DNA of 50,165 nt from a virus. Below are positions 1 to 8,107 of the stretch, piece after piece (position 1 is the first letter of the stretch; the number at the start of each line of letters is the position of its first letter). Made by a program: the position numbers and the translations under genes. The notes under the pieces are model-generated. The model did no database searches and was not told the DNA's origin. It saw only the letters and a list, made by a program, of their open reading frames with translations. The DNA is taken from positions 1-50,165 of the IMG/VR virus record IMGVR_UViG_3300035665_000059, one strand, 5' to 3'.

Positions 1-820
1 TTCTGGATCAACATCACTACAGCCAGGTACTGCTGCTAGTGATGTTAATGCTAATACTACTACTATAAGTGGTAATAAGATCAGAACTGGAATTATAGAA
101 TCCACAGGATATAGCTATACTAGTGGTAATTTTTCTACTACTGGAACTCAAATTAACTTAGGCAACGGGCTAATTCGTTCTAGTAACTTTTCCATTGATA
201 GTAGTGGTAATGCGTTTTTTAAAGGAGACATTACTGGAGCTAGTGGTACTTTTGGTGGAAATATAGATGTTACAGGAACAGCAATTGTTAGAGGTGTTAA
301 CTCTTCTACATTTGGACTAACTAGCAACATCAGAACACCTAGTTCACCAAATGCTGACATAGGTGTTCTAGGAGTGGGAACCTTCTATGGAATATTTGGT
401 TCCGGCGTTAGTCAAGTAGGGGTATTTGGCGCTACTAGTACTACATATGGTGTACACGGAAAAACTACAGGAGGTACTGGCACTATAGGCGTATTTGGCG
501 AAGGAGGGGGTGGTGTAGGGGTAGATGCAACAAGTAGTTATGTTGCTGTAAGGGCTACGGCTAGTGGTTCTGGCACGGCTCTGTATGTAGCCGGACCTAT
601 GCAGATAACCAATACCAGTTTGGTAACTAACTTGAATGCCGATAAAGTAGATGGTAAAGATGCTAGTGCCTTTGTTGAAGTAGCTGCAGGTACAACCAAT
701 GCAAAATACATATACTATGTAAATAACACCACAGCACCTACCGACCCCAACAACAGAGCTGCGTGGATAAAATTATCTACAAATGACGGTGCAGTCGTAT
801 GGGTCCCAGGCTATGCATAA
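1..820 (+). CDS. Tail tip / fibre protein, C-terminal part (5' truncated by window)
   Basis: The reading frame is open from base 2 to the TAA at 818-820, so the gene begins before the window; the ATG at 374 is internal. The visible part is rich in Gly, Ser, Thr and Asn and contains beta-type repeats of the kind seen near the C-terminus of central tail fibre/tip attachment proteins (segments such as GLIRSSNFSIDSSGNAFFKG and DITGASGTFGGNIDVTG). A more compact end follows at 600-820, with NADKVDGKDAS and a Trp-rich close. I infer a host-contact protein at the distal tail. It is followed by a small gene 13 bases downstream. Function beyond fibre/tip protein is not certain. Confidence 0.7.
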   Translation, partial: SGSTSLQPGTAASDVNANTTTISGNKIRTGIIESTGYSYTSGNFSTTGTQINLGNGLIRSSNFSIDSSGNAFFKGDITGASGTFGGNIDVTGTAIVRGVNSSTFGLTSNIRTPSSPNADIGVLGVGTFYGIFGSGVSQVGVFGATSTTYGVHGKTTGGTGTIGVFGEGGGGVGVDATSSYVAVRATASGSGTALYVAGPMQITNTSLVTNLNADKVDGKDASAFVEVAAGTTNAKYIYYVNNTTAPTDPNNRAAWIKLSTNDGAVVWVPGYA

Positions 821-833
821 TGGAGAATATTAA

Positions 834-1169
834 ATGAGAGAGATCGCAGTTCCACAACAGACTATGCTAGAGGATATAATTTCTTTTGAACATAATCAGG
901 TTAATAGTTTTGTAAAAGTACTTGTAGGAAAGGGTCAAACAGTCAATGGAAAGTTTGAGCCTTTTCCTTCTCAGTCTTACGAAGCAATAACCATAATCAA
1001 TGTTCCAGGGTTAACAAACTCTATGACAGGAGAGGTAGTAAAACAAGAACACATGGATTATGATGAATTACTGAGTGAACACCCAGCTTGGGCACCAACA
1101 AAACCTGCTGGAGTCTTTCGCAAAGAAGACTTATGGCATTTTGTTGATTTAATCAGAGCTAGAGGTTAG
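834..1169 (+). CDS. Hypothetical protein (111 aa), tail region
   Basis: A 111-residue soluble protein that I do not recognise. There is no signal peptide, membrane segment or clear motif. The C-terminal half is acidic and Trp-containing (HPAWAPTKPAGVFRKEDLWH). It lies 13 bases after the tip/fibre gene, with GGAGAA before its ATG, and is the last gene before a strong terminator, so it probably shares the tip gene's transcript. A structural or fibre-accessory role is inferred only from its position. Confidence 0.7.
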   Translation: MREIAVPQQTMLEDIISFEHNQVNSFVKVLVGKGQTVNGKFEPFPSQSYEAITIINVPGLTNSMTGEVVKQEHMDYDELLSEHPAWAPTKPAGVFRKEDLWHFVDLIRARG

Positions 1170-1171
1170 AG

Positions 1172-1206
1172 AAAAATACCCCACCTTGTAGGTGGGGTAT
1201 TTTTTC
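1172..1206 (+). terminator. Rho-independent terminator
   Basis: A 10-bp perfect stem (1176-1185 with 1191-1200, core ACCCCACC/GGTGGGGT) has a 5-base loop. A-rich and T-rich tails extend the stem and give a run of six or more T. It ends the operon containing the tip gene. A homologous terminator lies at 13671. Confidence 0.93.
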
Positions 1207-1208
1207 AC

Positions 1209-1237
1209 TTGATCAAAGTATGCCCTTATGGTATAAT
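1209..1237 (+). promoter_or_regulatory. Sigma70-type promoter
   Basis: TTGATC at 1209-1214 and TATAAT at 1232-1237 are separated by exactly 17 bp. The promoter starts directly after the terminator T-run and drives the BppU-like gene at 1288. The unit is similar, base by base, to the one at 13709. Confidence 0.9.
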
Positions 1238-1287
1238 GGATACAAAATAAAAATGCACTATGTGGTGTATATCAACAAGGAGTTAAG

Positions 1288-1695
1288 ATGGCAACCACAC
1301 TATACTTTGTTCAATCGGACACTCTGCCACAGATCAAATTGACACTTACAGATGAAGTTACTAACAGCCCTAGAAATTTAACTGGCAAACAAGTAAGCTT
1401 ACATGCCAAACCATCCACTGGAACCGGAGTGGCTTTTACGCGCCCTGCCAGCTTAGACCTAAATGGTACAGACAGAGCGAATGGTATAGCCTATATAGTA
1501 TGGCAGGACGGTGATTTAAATCGACCGGCTGGAACCTACACAGCAGAAATTGAGATTTATGATTCCGGTCAGAATACCAGAGAAACAGTATATGAAACTC
1601 TAAACTTGGTAATCCGTGAAGATATCGCAGACATAACCCCACTTCCCACAACTCCGGGTAATACACCTCCGCCTAATGCTGCTCCTGGAGGTTAA
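1288..1695 (+). CDS. BppU-like tail/baseplate protein
   Basis: A 135-residue protein. Its first ~110 residues follow the pattern of the N-terminal domain of phage baseplate upper proteins: a short strand (LYFVQSDTLPQIKLTLTD), an NLTGKQVSLHAKP segment, then 'NGIAYIVWQDGDL..PAGTYTAEIEIYDS'. The tail is Pro-rich (last 20 residues). It is the first gene after the 1209 promoter with a good ribosome site (AAGGAG). Family membership is inferred from the sequence pattern. Its role is presumably to anchor fibres to the tail. A longer relative opens the second operon at 13795. Confidence 0.65.
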   Translation: MATTLYFVQSDTLPQIKLTLTDEVTNSPRNLTGKQVSLHAKPSTGTGVAFTRPASLDLNGTDRANGIAYIVWQDGDLNRPAGTYTAEIEIYDSGQNTRETVYETLNLVIREDIADITPLPTTPGNTPPPNAAPGG

Positions 1696-1697
1696 CC

Positions 1698-3284
1698 ATG
1701 GCTTCTCTTATAGCTAGTATTGTTTCCAAAACTACAGCAACAATTGAAAAAGTTTCTAGTTTGGCAAATGTTGCTGGCTATAGGTCAAGAACTATAGCCA
1801 GTGAAATACTACAAACAACCAAAACTAAAGCCGAATATCTTACAGGAATATTCTTTGTACTCATTAGTAGGTCCTACGAAGAAGCAGTGAATTTAACAGA
1901 GACTGTAAGCCGACTTTTTGGTAAAAATTCAACAGATCAGGTCAATGTTACTGACTCTAACGACTTAAATGTTGGCAAGAATCCAGCTGATCAAACAAAC
2001 ATTAGTGATACACTAGACCGCACTGTAGCCTTCTACAGAGAGATTGATGATCAAACTAACATTTCAGAGTTTGATGTTATCGACTTCAATAAAAACTCTG
2101 ATGATGGCATCAGTGTGTTTGAATCTGATGTAGTCAACTTCAACAAAAACCCTGACAATGGCATCGATGTACTTGAGACCAATGTTACAGATTTTAATAA
2201 AAACTCTGACGATGGTATCAGTGTACTTGAATCCGCTGTAGCAGACTTCACCAAGAGCTCTGTTGACCAGTTCAATCTCAATGACTTTTTAGATCGCACT
2301 GTAGAGTTCTCCAGAAATTTTACAGATCAAGTCGATGTAACAGACGACATAAACGGAGCAGCTGTTGATGATGATCAGGTAGCTGACTTCTTTAAGATTA
2401 CTGGTGATCAAGCAAATATAGCAGACGAATTAGATCGTACTGTAAACTTCTCCAGAGAGATTGTTGATCAAACCAGCATTTCAGAGTCTGATGTTATAGA
2501 CTTCAACAAGAACTCTGATGACCTGTTAAACATAATTGAATCAGATGATATTGATGTTGGTAAAAACTTAGACGATGAATTTAATACTACGGACGTTTTA
2601 AACAGACTGGTTCAGTTCTCTAGAGATTTTACTGATCAGAGTGACATTTCAGAGTCCAGCGTAACAGACTTTAACAAGAGCCTAACCGACTCTGCACAGT
2701 TGTCAGACATAATTTCTATACTATTACAAACGCTGTACTCGTATCAAGATAGCCTCAATGTTACTGATAACCTAGATCGCACTGTACAGTTTTCCAGAGA
2801 CTTTACAGATCAGTCAAACATTAGTGATGTTTTAAATCTATTAATGTCGTTTTCCAGAGTAGCGACTGACAATTTCAATATTAGCGAATCTAATATATTA
2901 AGCTTTAACAAAAGCGTATCCGACTCTGCCCAGCTATCTGATTCAATCTCTATAATAATACAGATTTTGTACGATATTCAGGACAGCCTAAATATCAGCG
3001 ATAATCTGACATACAACATGGACTATGTCAGAGATTTTACAGATCAAGTCAATGTAACAGACGACGTAAACGGTGCAGCTGTTGATGATGATCAGATAGC
3101 TAGCTTCTTTAAAGTTATGAGTGATCAGTTCAATTTAACTGACACCACAGAAAGTGCTTTTAACAAGCAGTCACAAGATAGTTTAAACCTATCAAACTCA
3201 GGAACAATCCTGAACCAGGATTATATCAACGGACCCGACTACTTTCTAGAGGATTATGTAGGGGTTTCCAGGACAATTACATAA
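1698..3284 (+). CDS. Tandem-repeat fibre protein (528 aa)
   Basis: From about residue 70 to 510 the protein consists of some 20 degenerate units of about 20 residues. One type reads DQxNISDxLDRTVxFSRxxT, the other DDGISVxESxVxDFNKNS. A larger block (VTDD.NGAAVDDDQ) occurs twice, near residues 212 and 455. The composition is strongly acidic (Asp/Asn/Ser), with almost no Gly, Pro or Cys. Such arrays usually form elongated shafts or ion-binding stalks; the repeated Asp suggests possible metal binding, but that is inference. The start is two bases after the BppU-like gene. A functional analogue with a different repeat ends operon two (18381). Confidence 0.75.
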   Translation: MASLIASIVSKTTATIEKVSSLANVAGYRSRTIASEILQTTKTKAEYLTGIFFVLISRSYEEAVNLTETVSRLFGKNSTDQVNVTDSNDLNVGKNPADQTNISDTLDRTVAFYREIDDQTNISEFDVIDFNKNSDDGISVFESDVVNFNKNPDNGIDVLETNVTDFNKNSDDGISVLESAVADFTKSSVDQFNLNDFLDRTVEFSRNFTDQVDVTDDINGAAVDDDQVADFFKITGDQANIADELDRTVNFSREIVDQTSISESDVIDFNKNSDDLLNIIESDDIDVGKNLDDEFNTTDVLNRLVQFSRDFTDQSDISESSVTDFNKSLTDSAQLSDIISILLQTLYSYQDSLNVTDNLDRTVQFSRDFTDQSNISDVLNLLMSFSRVATDNFNISESNILSFNKSVSDSAQLSDSISIIIQILYDIQDSLNISDNLTYNMDYVRDFTDQVNVTDDVNGAAVDDDQIASFFKVMSDQFNLTDTTESAFNKQSQDSLNLSNSGTILNQDYINGPDYFLEDYVGVSRTIT

Positions 3285-3298
3285 CCAGAAAGGTTTTT

Positions 3299-3748
3299 AT
3301 GAATTCCCAAGAAAATTTGAAAATTACAGGCAAGTTAAACATCGCAGTGACTGATGAAACGGGTGTGTTAAAAGACACTCGCGAAATTGACAACTTAGTA
3401 GTTACAAGCGGTTTAACCTATATTGTTAGCAGAATGGCGTCCGCCTCTGATACAGCCATGAGTCACATGGCGGTCGGAACAGGTGCAACTGCCGCTGCAG
3501 CTGGTAACACCACTCTCGGCACCGAAACTGCCCGGGTGGCTCTGAGCAGTACAACTCCTGGCACAATCAACATTGTGTATTCAGCCAGCTTTGGCGCTGG
3601 TGTTGGTACTGGTGCCTTAACAGAGGCAGGAATTTTTAATGCGTCCAGTGCTGGTACCCTGCTGTGCCGTACCGTGTTCAGTGTGATCAACAAGGCCGCC
3701 AACGACACCATGAGTATTACTTGGACTGTTACCTTGGCAGCAGTTTAA
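3299..3748 (+). CDS. Tail-fibre-type structural protein (149 aa)
   Basis: A 149-residue beta-rich protein with the layout of small phage tail fibre proteins. The N-terminal part reads LKITGKLNIAVTDETG and NLVVTSGLTYIVSRMA. A Gly/Ala/Thr-rich middle follows (HMAVGTGATAAAAGNTTLGTE), and then a C-terminal domain with TEAGIFNASSAGTLLCRTVF and a strand-rich end. No enzyme motif is seen. It starts 14 bases after the repeat protein (AGAAAGG ahead of the ATG) and is followed by a terminator, so it ends this transcription unit or sits before an attenuator. Confidence 0.7.
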   Translation: MNSQENLKITGKLNIAVTDETGVLKDTREIDNLVVTSGLTYIVSRMASASDTAMSHMAVGTGATAAAAGNTTLGTETARVALSSTTPGTINIVYSASFGAGVGTGALTEAGIFNASSAGTLLCRTVFSVINKAANDTMSITWTVTLAAV

Positions 3749-3756
3749 TCTTTACC

Positions 3757-3813
3757 AATAATGGCGAGAAATCCTCGCCATTATTTTTATAGGGCTGGTG
3801 GCCTTATAAAAAT
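3757..3813 (+). terminator. Double hairpin: terminator and overlapping second stem
   Basis: The first stem is 12 bp (3757-3768 with 3774-3785, core TGGCGAG/CTCGCCA), followed by TTTTTAT. A second 12-bp stem (3784-3795 with 3801-3812, one G.T pair) overlaps its 3' end by two bases, so the hairpins abut or compete slightly. No promoter is visible before the next gene at 3834, which suggests a leaky terminator or attenuator rather than a full stop. Confidence 0.75.
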
Positions 3814-3833
3814 AATGAATAACAGGAGTAGAA

Positions 3834-5081
3834 ATGGCAGCAATTACCACAAGACAAACCGCAGGTACGGGTGCCACAGTTGCCGGAGTACCACTCACCA
3901 ACACTCAGTTGGACACCAACTTTATTAATCTAAACACAGAGCTAGTTTCAGCAGCTAGTACTAGTGGTAGTTATAGTAATCCAGCTTGGATTACAGCTCT
4001 AGATGAAGCTAAGGTATTACCCGCACAAACAGGTCAAAGTGGTAAAGTTTTGGTTACCAACGGAACAGCAACCAGCTGGGGTACAGTAAGCGGCGGTATT
4101 ACATACACCAGAATAACCACTAACACTACTTTAACAGACAAGCAGGGTGTAGTTGCAGATACTACTGGTGGCACATTTACAGTTACACTTCCAGCTTCAC
4201 CAGCAACGGGTGCGCAGGTAGCTATTGCTGATGGTGCTAATTGGGGTACCAATAGCTTAACGGTAGCTAGAAATGGTAGCACTATTGAAGACTACGCAGA
4301 GGACTTGGTATTAGATATTACAGGTGCTTTAGTCAATTTAATTTATGACGGTAATACTTGGGAAGTCTATACTCAAACCGGTATTGGACAAAGTACTATA
4401 CCTGGTGGTTTTAATTATACTAGAGTGACTAGTGCTATAACAGTTGTAGATAAACAAGGTATTATTGCAGACACTACTGGTGGTAGTTTCACAATCACTC
4501 TTCCATCTACGCCAACAACTGGTACACAAATTGCAATTGCTGATGGAGCTAGCTGGGGTACCAACAATCTAACAATTGCCAGAAATGGTAATACTATAGA
4601 AAATCTGGCAGAAGATTTATTGTTAGATATTACAGGTGCGTTAGTGAACTTTATTTACGATGGTAATACTTGGGAAGTCTACACACAGGTAGGCGGCGTA
4701 GGTGGCACTATTCTTGCAGTAAGTAATGGAGGTACTGGTGTAACAACTAGCACTGGCTCTGGTAGCACAGTTTTGTCTATAACTCCAACATTAGTCACTC
4801 CAATTCTCGGCACTCCTACATCAATTACCTTAACCAATGCAACAGGATTACCGCTGACTACCGGTGTCACTGGCACATTACCTGTGGCCAACGGCGGCAC
4901 AGGCGCAGCTACATTTACAACCAATAATGTATTACTGGGTAATGGGACTTCTTCCTTTCAAAGCATAGCTCCTGGTGCATCAGGTAATGTTTTGGCGTCA
5001 GATGGAACTACTTGGCAATCTGTTGCACCAAGCATGTCAACAGGAAAAGCTATTGCAATGGCAATAGTATTTGGAGGATAA
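3834..5081 (+). CDS. Collar-type tail fibre with duplicated beta domain (415 aa)
   Basis: The N-terminal ~85 residues attach to the tail (TRQTAGTGATVAGVPLTNTQLD). Two tandem copies of a ~95-residue domain follow at about 85-190 and 190-285; each contains DKQGxxADTTGGxFTxTLP, GTxIAIADGAxWGTNxLT and GNTWEVYTQ. The C-terminal part carries collar repeats (GVTGTLPVANGGTGAATF and ASGNVLASDGTTWQS) typical of phage fibres. It is preceded by an AGGAG site. The C-terminal collar is shared with the fibres at 9437 and 11328, pointing to exchange of distal domains. Confidence 0.75.
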   Translation: MAAITTRQTAGTGATVAGVPLTNTQLDTNFINLNTELVSAASTSGSYSNPAWITALDEAKVLPAQTGQSGKVLVTNGTATSWGTVSGGITYTRITTNTTLTDKQGVVADTTGGTFTVTLPASPATGAQVAIADGANWGTNSLTVARNGSTIEDYAEDLVLDITGALVNLIYDGNTWEVYTQTGIGQSTIPGGFNYTRVTSAITVVDKQGIIADTTGGSFTITLPSTPTTGTQIAIADGASWGTNNLTIARNGNTIENLAEDLLLDITGALVNFIYDGNTWEVYTQVGGVGGTILAVSNGGTGVTTSTGSGSTVLSITPTLVTPILGTPTSITLTNATGLPLTTGVTGTLPVANGGTGAATFTTNNVLLGNGTSSFQSIAPGASGNVLASDGTTWQSVAPSMSTGKAIAMAIVFGG

Positions 5082-5084
5082 TTT

Positions 5085-5438
5085 ATGGCAGCACCTAATA
5101 TAGTAAACGTAGCCACAATAAATGGTAAAACGGCAGGTTTAGCCGTAACGGCATCGGCCAGTGCCATAGTCGCTAATGCTAGTAGCAGTAACAAAGTCTT
5201 AAAAATAAACGCTCTCTATGTCAGCAATGTTGCTGCCAGCAATGGTTGGGTAACTGTAGATGTTTTTAAGAATGCAACTACTGCATTTAGAATTGGTTTT
5301 CAAATCACAGTGCCTGTAAATGCTACTCTAGATGTCCTAAGCAAACCTATTTATTTAGAAGAAAACGATTCGCTGAGGCTGACTGCCAATGCTGTTTCTA
5401 CCCTAGAAGCAGTGGTGTCTTATGAGGACATTAGCTAA
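5085..5438 (+). CDS. Hypothetical fibre-associated protein (117 aa)
   Basis: A 117-residue beta-rich protein with low charge (AAPNIVNVATINGKTAGLAV at the start, then KINALYVSNVAASNGWVTVDVF and a C-terminal SLRLTANAVSTLEAVVSYED). This resembles small phage head or tail decoration/fibre proteins in general style, but I cannot name a family. It starts three bases after the preceding fibre and ends two bases before the first glycine-rich adhesin, so it is co-translated with the fibre cassette. Confidence 0.65.
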   Translation: MAAPNIVNVATINGKTAGLAVTASASAIVANASSSNKVLKINALYVSNVAASNGWVTVDVFKNATTAFRIGFQITVPVNATLDVLSKPIYLEENDSLRLTANAVSTLEAVVSYEDIS

Positions 5439-5440
5439 CT

Positions 5441-6328
5441 ATGCCAACTTTTCCTAGTACAAGTGGTGCTCCAGGTCGCTGGAGGTTGGGTGATGTTCGT
5501 GAAGCTGTTATGGGTAGTAATTGGCCTTCGCTCGCGGTATTGGTTGATGTGCTCGTAGTCGCTGGAGGAGGTGGTGGCGCAGATTACGGTGGCGGCGGTG
5601 CAGGGGGCTTGTGCGATCAAACTGGTCGGACACTTGCAAACGGGATCGCGTACACAGTAACGGTTGGTGCCGGTGGTAGCGGCGGTCAAACTTTTGGCAA
5701 CGTTGGCAGCAATTCTGTCTTTGACACCATTACTTCTCTTGGCGGCGGCGGCGGGGATGATATTAGTAATGGAACATCAGGCGGTTCTGGTGGCGGCGGT
5801 GGCTATAACGGTAATGGCGGGAGCGCTACGCAAGGAAACTCAGGCGGCGCGACGGGATACGGTAACGCTGGTGGCGGCGGCAACAATAACGGATCTAATC
5901 GGTACTCAGGAGGGGGCGGCGGCGGTGCTGGGGCGTCTGGTACATCCGGGACTACTACCGTCGCCGGTAATGGTGGCAACGGCAGACAGTACGCAATCAC
6001 AGGCACTAACACATACTACGCTGGCGGTGGAGCAGGCCAAGGAAAAATCGCGCTTACTGACAGCAACGGCACTGCCGGTTTAGGTGGTGGCGGAGCGGCA
6101 TCAGTCTATCCGGCAACAACGGGCGACGCTGGAACTGCAAACACTGGTGGTGGCGGTGGTGGCGGTGGGAATTACACAGTAAACGCACCGGGTGGAGCAG
6201 GAGGCTCTGGCGTAGTCATCATTCGTGCGCCACGCACGGCAGCATCCACCACAGGATCACCTACGGTAACTACGGACGGCTCATTTACCGTTTACAAATT
6301 CAACGCCTCAGGTTCAATAACATTCTAA
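5441..6328 (+). CDS. Glycine-rich adhesin, copy 1 (295 aa)
   Basis: A short N-terminal cap (MPTFPSTSGAPGRWRLGDV, then NWPSLAVLVDVLVVAGGGGG) leads into ~200 residues that are mostly glycine. Anchoring strands are spaced through it (YTVTVGAGGSGG, NSVFDTITSLGGGG, GGSGVVIIRAP). It ends with TTGSPTVTTDGSFTVY and ASGSITF. Long Gly-rich runs with this layout are known from phage fibre tips, where polyglycine-II helices form a receptor-binding head; that function is inferred here. GC content is clearly above the neighbouring genes because of GGC/GGT codons. Two further genes with the same cap and tail follow. Confidence 0.8.
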   Translation: MPTFPSTSGAPGRWRLGDVREAVMGSNWPSLAVLVDVLVVAGGGGGADYGGGGAGGLCDQTGRTLANGIAYTVTVGAGGSGGQTFGNVGSNSVFDTITSLGGGGGDDISNGTSGGSGGGGGYNGNGGSATQGNSGGATGYGNAGGGGNNNGSNRYSGGGGGGAGASGTSGTTTVAGNGGNGRQYAITGTNTYYAGGGAGQGKIALTDSNGTAGLGGGGAASVYPATTGDAGTANTGGGGGGGGNYTVNAPGGAGGSGVVIIRAPRTAASTTGSPTVTTDGSFTVYKFNASGSITF

Positions 6329-6337
6329 GGTGTACAT

Positions 6338-8098
6338 ATGCCTCAATTCCCTTCAACAACAGGTGCATCAGATATATGGAGTACTCTAGATCAGTACAGA
6401 GCGCAGCTGGGTAACAATTGGCCTAATCTCGGAGCCCTAGTTGACTACCTTGTTATTGCAGGTGGCGCAGGTGGCGGTGCTGGTGGCAACGCCTCTGGCG
6501 GCGGCGGTGGCGGTGCAGGTGGTTATAGAACTGCGTCAAGTTTTTCTGCTGTAACAGGGTCAGCAATTACTGTAACTGTTGGAGCAGGTGGTGCGGGCGC
6601 GGTTGGGGGCTCAGTAGGTTCAAGCGGCGGTAATTCAGTATTTTCAACAATTACTTCTAATGGCGGTGGCGGTGGCGCATCGGAAGGTCCAACTCCACCA
6701 AACTACTCAAACGCCGGGGCGTCAGGCGGCTCAGGTGGCGGGGGTACAGGTCGAGTAAGTAGCCCCGGTGGTGCAGGCAATACGCCTTCTATATTTCCGT
6801 CTCAAGGTAATGCTGGTGGGGCCGGTAATGCTGGCTCGGGGTTTCCTGGAGGAGGCGGCGGCGGTGCAGGAGCTGTTGGTGCCGATGGAGCCGCCAGCAC
6901 TGTGGCAGCAGGCGGTGCTGGTATGGCATCCTCAATTACGGGCACATCTGTAACCCGTGCCGGTGGCGGTGGTGGCGGTTCTTACACCCTAGGTGGCGGT
7001 GGTGGCGGTTCTGGAGGAGGCGGTGCTGGCGGGGCTTCTAACTCGCAAGGAACCGCAGGTACAGCTAACACTGGAGGTGGTGGAGGTGGTTCAAGCGGTC
7101 CTTCTACCGGCAACATTGGCGGAGCAGGTGGCTCTGGTGTTGTTATCCTTAGATCACAGTACGCTGTCACTGCAACTACGGGTTCTCCTACTGTAACCTA
7201 CAACGGATCTAATAGTATTTATACTTACACAGCATCTGGAACTATTACATTTAGCACTGCACTGCTCAATCCACCTACATCAGTTGAATACTTAGTAGTT
7301 GCTGGTGGTGGCGGTGGTGGAGCAAATAATGCAGCATCATCTGGCTCTAACTCTGTTTTCTCTACAATTACGTCTGCGGGAGGTGGTGGAGGTGGAGGAG
7401 ATGGTTATCCAAGCAGTAGTTCTGTCGGCTATGGTCTAAATGGTGGCAGCGGTGGCGGCAGTGGTTGGAATAATAATGGTGCTGGTGGACCGAGTTTTGG
7501 AGCAGGCAATACTCCTTCCACTTCTCCATCACAAGGCAATAATGGTGGTCATTCGGGTACAAATAACGGTGGTAGCAATTATAGCAGTGGTGGCGGCGGT
7601 GGGGCAGGTGCAGTTGGAGGCAATGCTAGTGGCTCTTCAAGTGTAGGTGGTGTAGGCGGTGCAGGTGCTGCTTCGTCTATAACAGGAAGCTCTGTGACTT
7701 ACGCAGGAGGCGGCGGAGGAGGGGCTTTTCCAGGTACTGCTGGGGTTGGTGGTGCTGGCGGAGGTGGTGCTGGTAATGTATCAGTTGCTGCAACTGCTGG
7801 AACTGCGAACACTGGAGGCGGTGGTGGTGGTCGCGCAGTCGGTGGAGGTGGTGGAGCAGGTGGTTTTAGAACGGCAACTGGGTTTTCCGTAGCTACTGGA
7901 ACACAATTAACCGTAACAGTTGGTGGTGGTGGTAGTGGTGGTACAACCGGTGGTGCTCAAGGTGGCTCTGGTATTGTTGTATTGCGTTACGCAGACACGT
8001 TCGATCTTGCTAGAGCTACAACAGGCTCTCCAACAATAACTACATCTGGTGGATTCCGAATTTACACATTTACGGCCAGTGGTTCAATTACATTTTAA
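6338..8098 (+). CDS. Glycine-rich adhesin, double-domain copy (586 aa)
   Basis: Same N-terminal cap as its neighbours (MPQFPSTTGASDIW, NWPNLGALVDYLVIAGG), followed by two full glycine-rich domains. Domain 1 ends near residue 305 with YTYTASGTITF. Domain 2 begins directly with SVEYLVVAGGGGGG and lacks the cap. It ends with TTGSPTITTSGGFRIYTF and ASGSITF. The gene therefore looks like a fusion of two adhesin units by loss of an intervening stop and start. In domain 2 the order of strands is altered near residues 490-560 (a second FRTATGFSVATGTQLTVTVG segment), consistent with internal recombination. Role inferred: receptor binding at the fibre tip. Confidence 0.8.
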   Translation: MPQFPSTTGASDIWSTLDQYRAQLGNNWPNLGALVDYLVIAGGAGGGAGGNASGGGGGGAGGYRTASSFSAVTGSAITVTVGAGGAGAVGGSVGSSGGNSVFSTITSNGGGGGASEGPTPPNYSNAGASGGSGGGGTGRVSSPGGAGNTPSIFPSQGNAGGAGNAGSGFPGGGGGGAGAVGADGAASTVAAGGAGMASSITGTSVTRAGGGGGGSYTLGGGGGGSGGGGAGGASNSQGTAGTANTGGGGGGSSGPSTGNIGGAGGSGVVILRSQYAVTATTGSPTVTYNGSNSIYTYTASGTITFSTALLNPPTSVEYLVVAGGGGGGANNAASSGSNSVFSTITSAGGGGGGGDGYPSSSSVGYGLNGGSGGGSGWNNNGAGGPSFGAGNTPSTSPSQGNNGGHSGTNNGGSNYSSGGGGGAGAVGGNASGSSSVGGVGGAGAASSITGSSVTYAGGGGGGAFPGTAGVGGAGGGGAGNVSVAATAGTANTGGGGGGRAVGGGGGAGGFRTATGFSVATGTQLTVTVGGGGSGGTTGGAQGGSGIVVLRYADTFDLARATTGSPTITTSGGFRIYTFTASGSITF

Positions 8099-8107
8099 AG
8101 GATAAAG

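Noticed and set aside
1920-3180. Regular repeats that could suggest a CRISPR array
   Set aside because: The repeats are in frame, encode related peptide units of ~20 residues, are not identical, and lack unique spacers of constant length.
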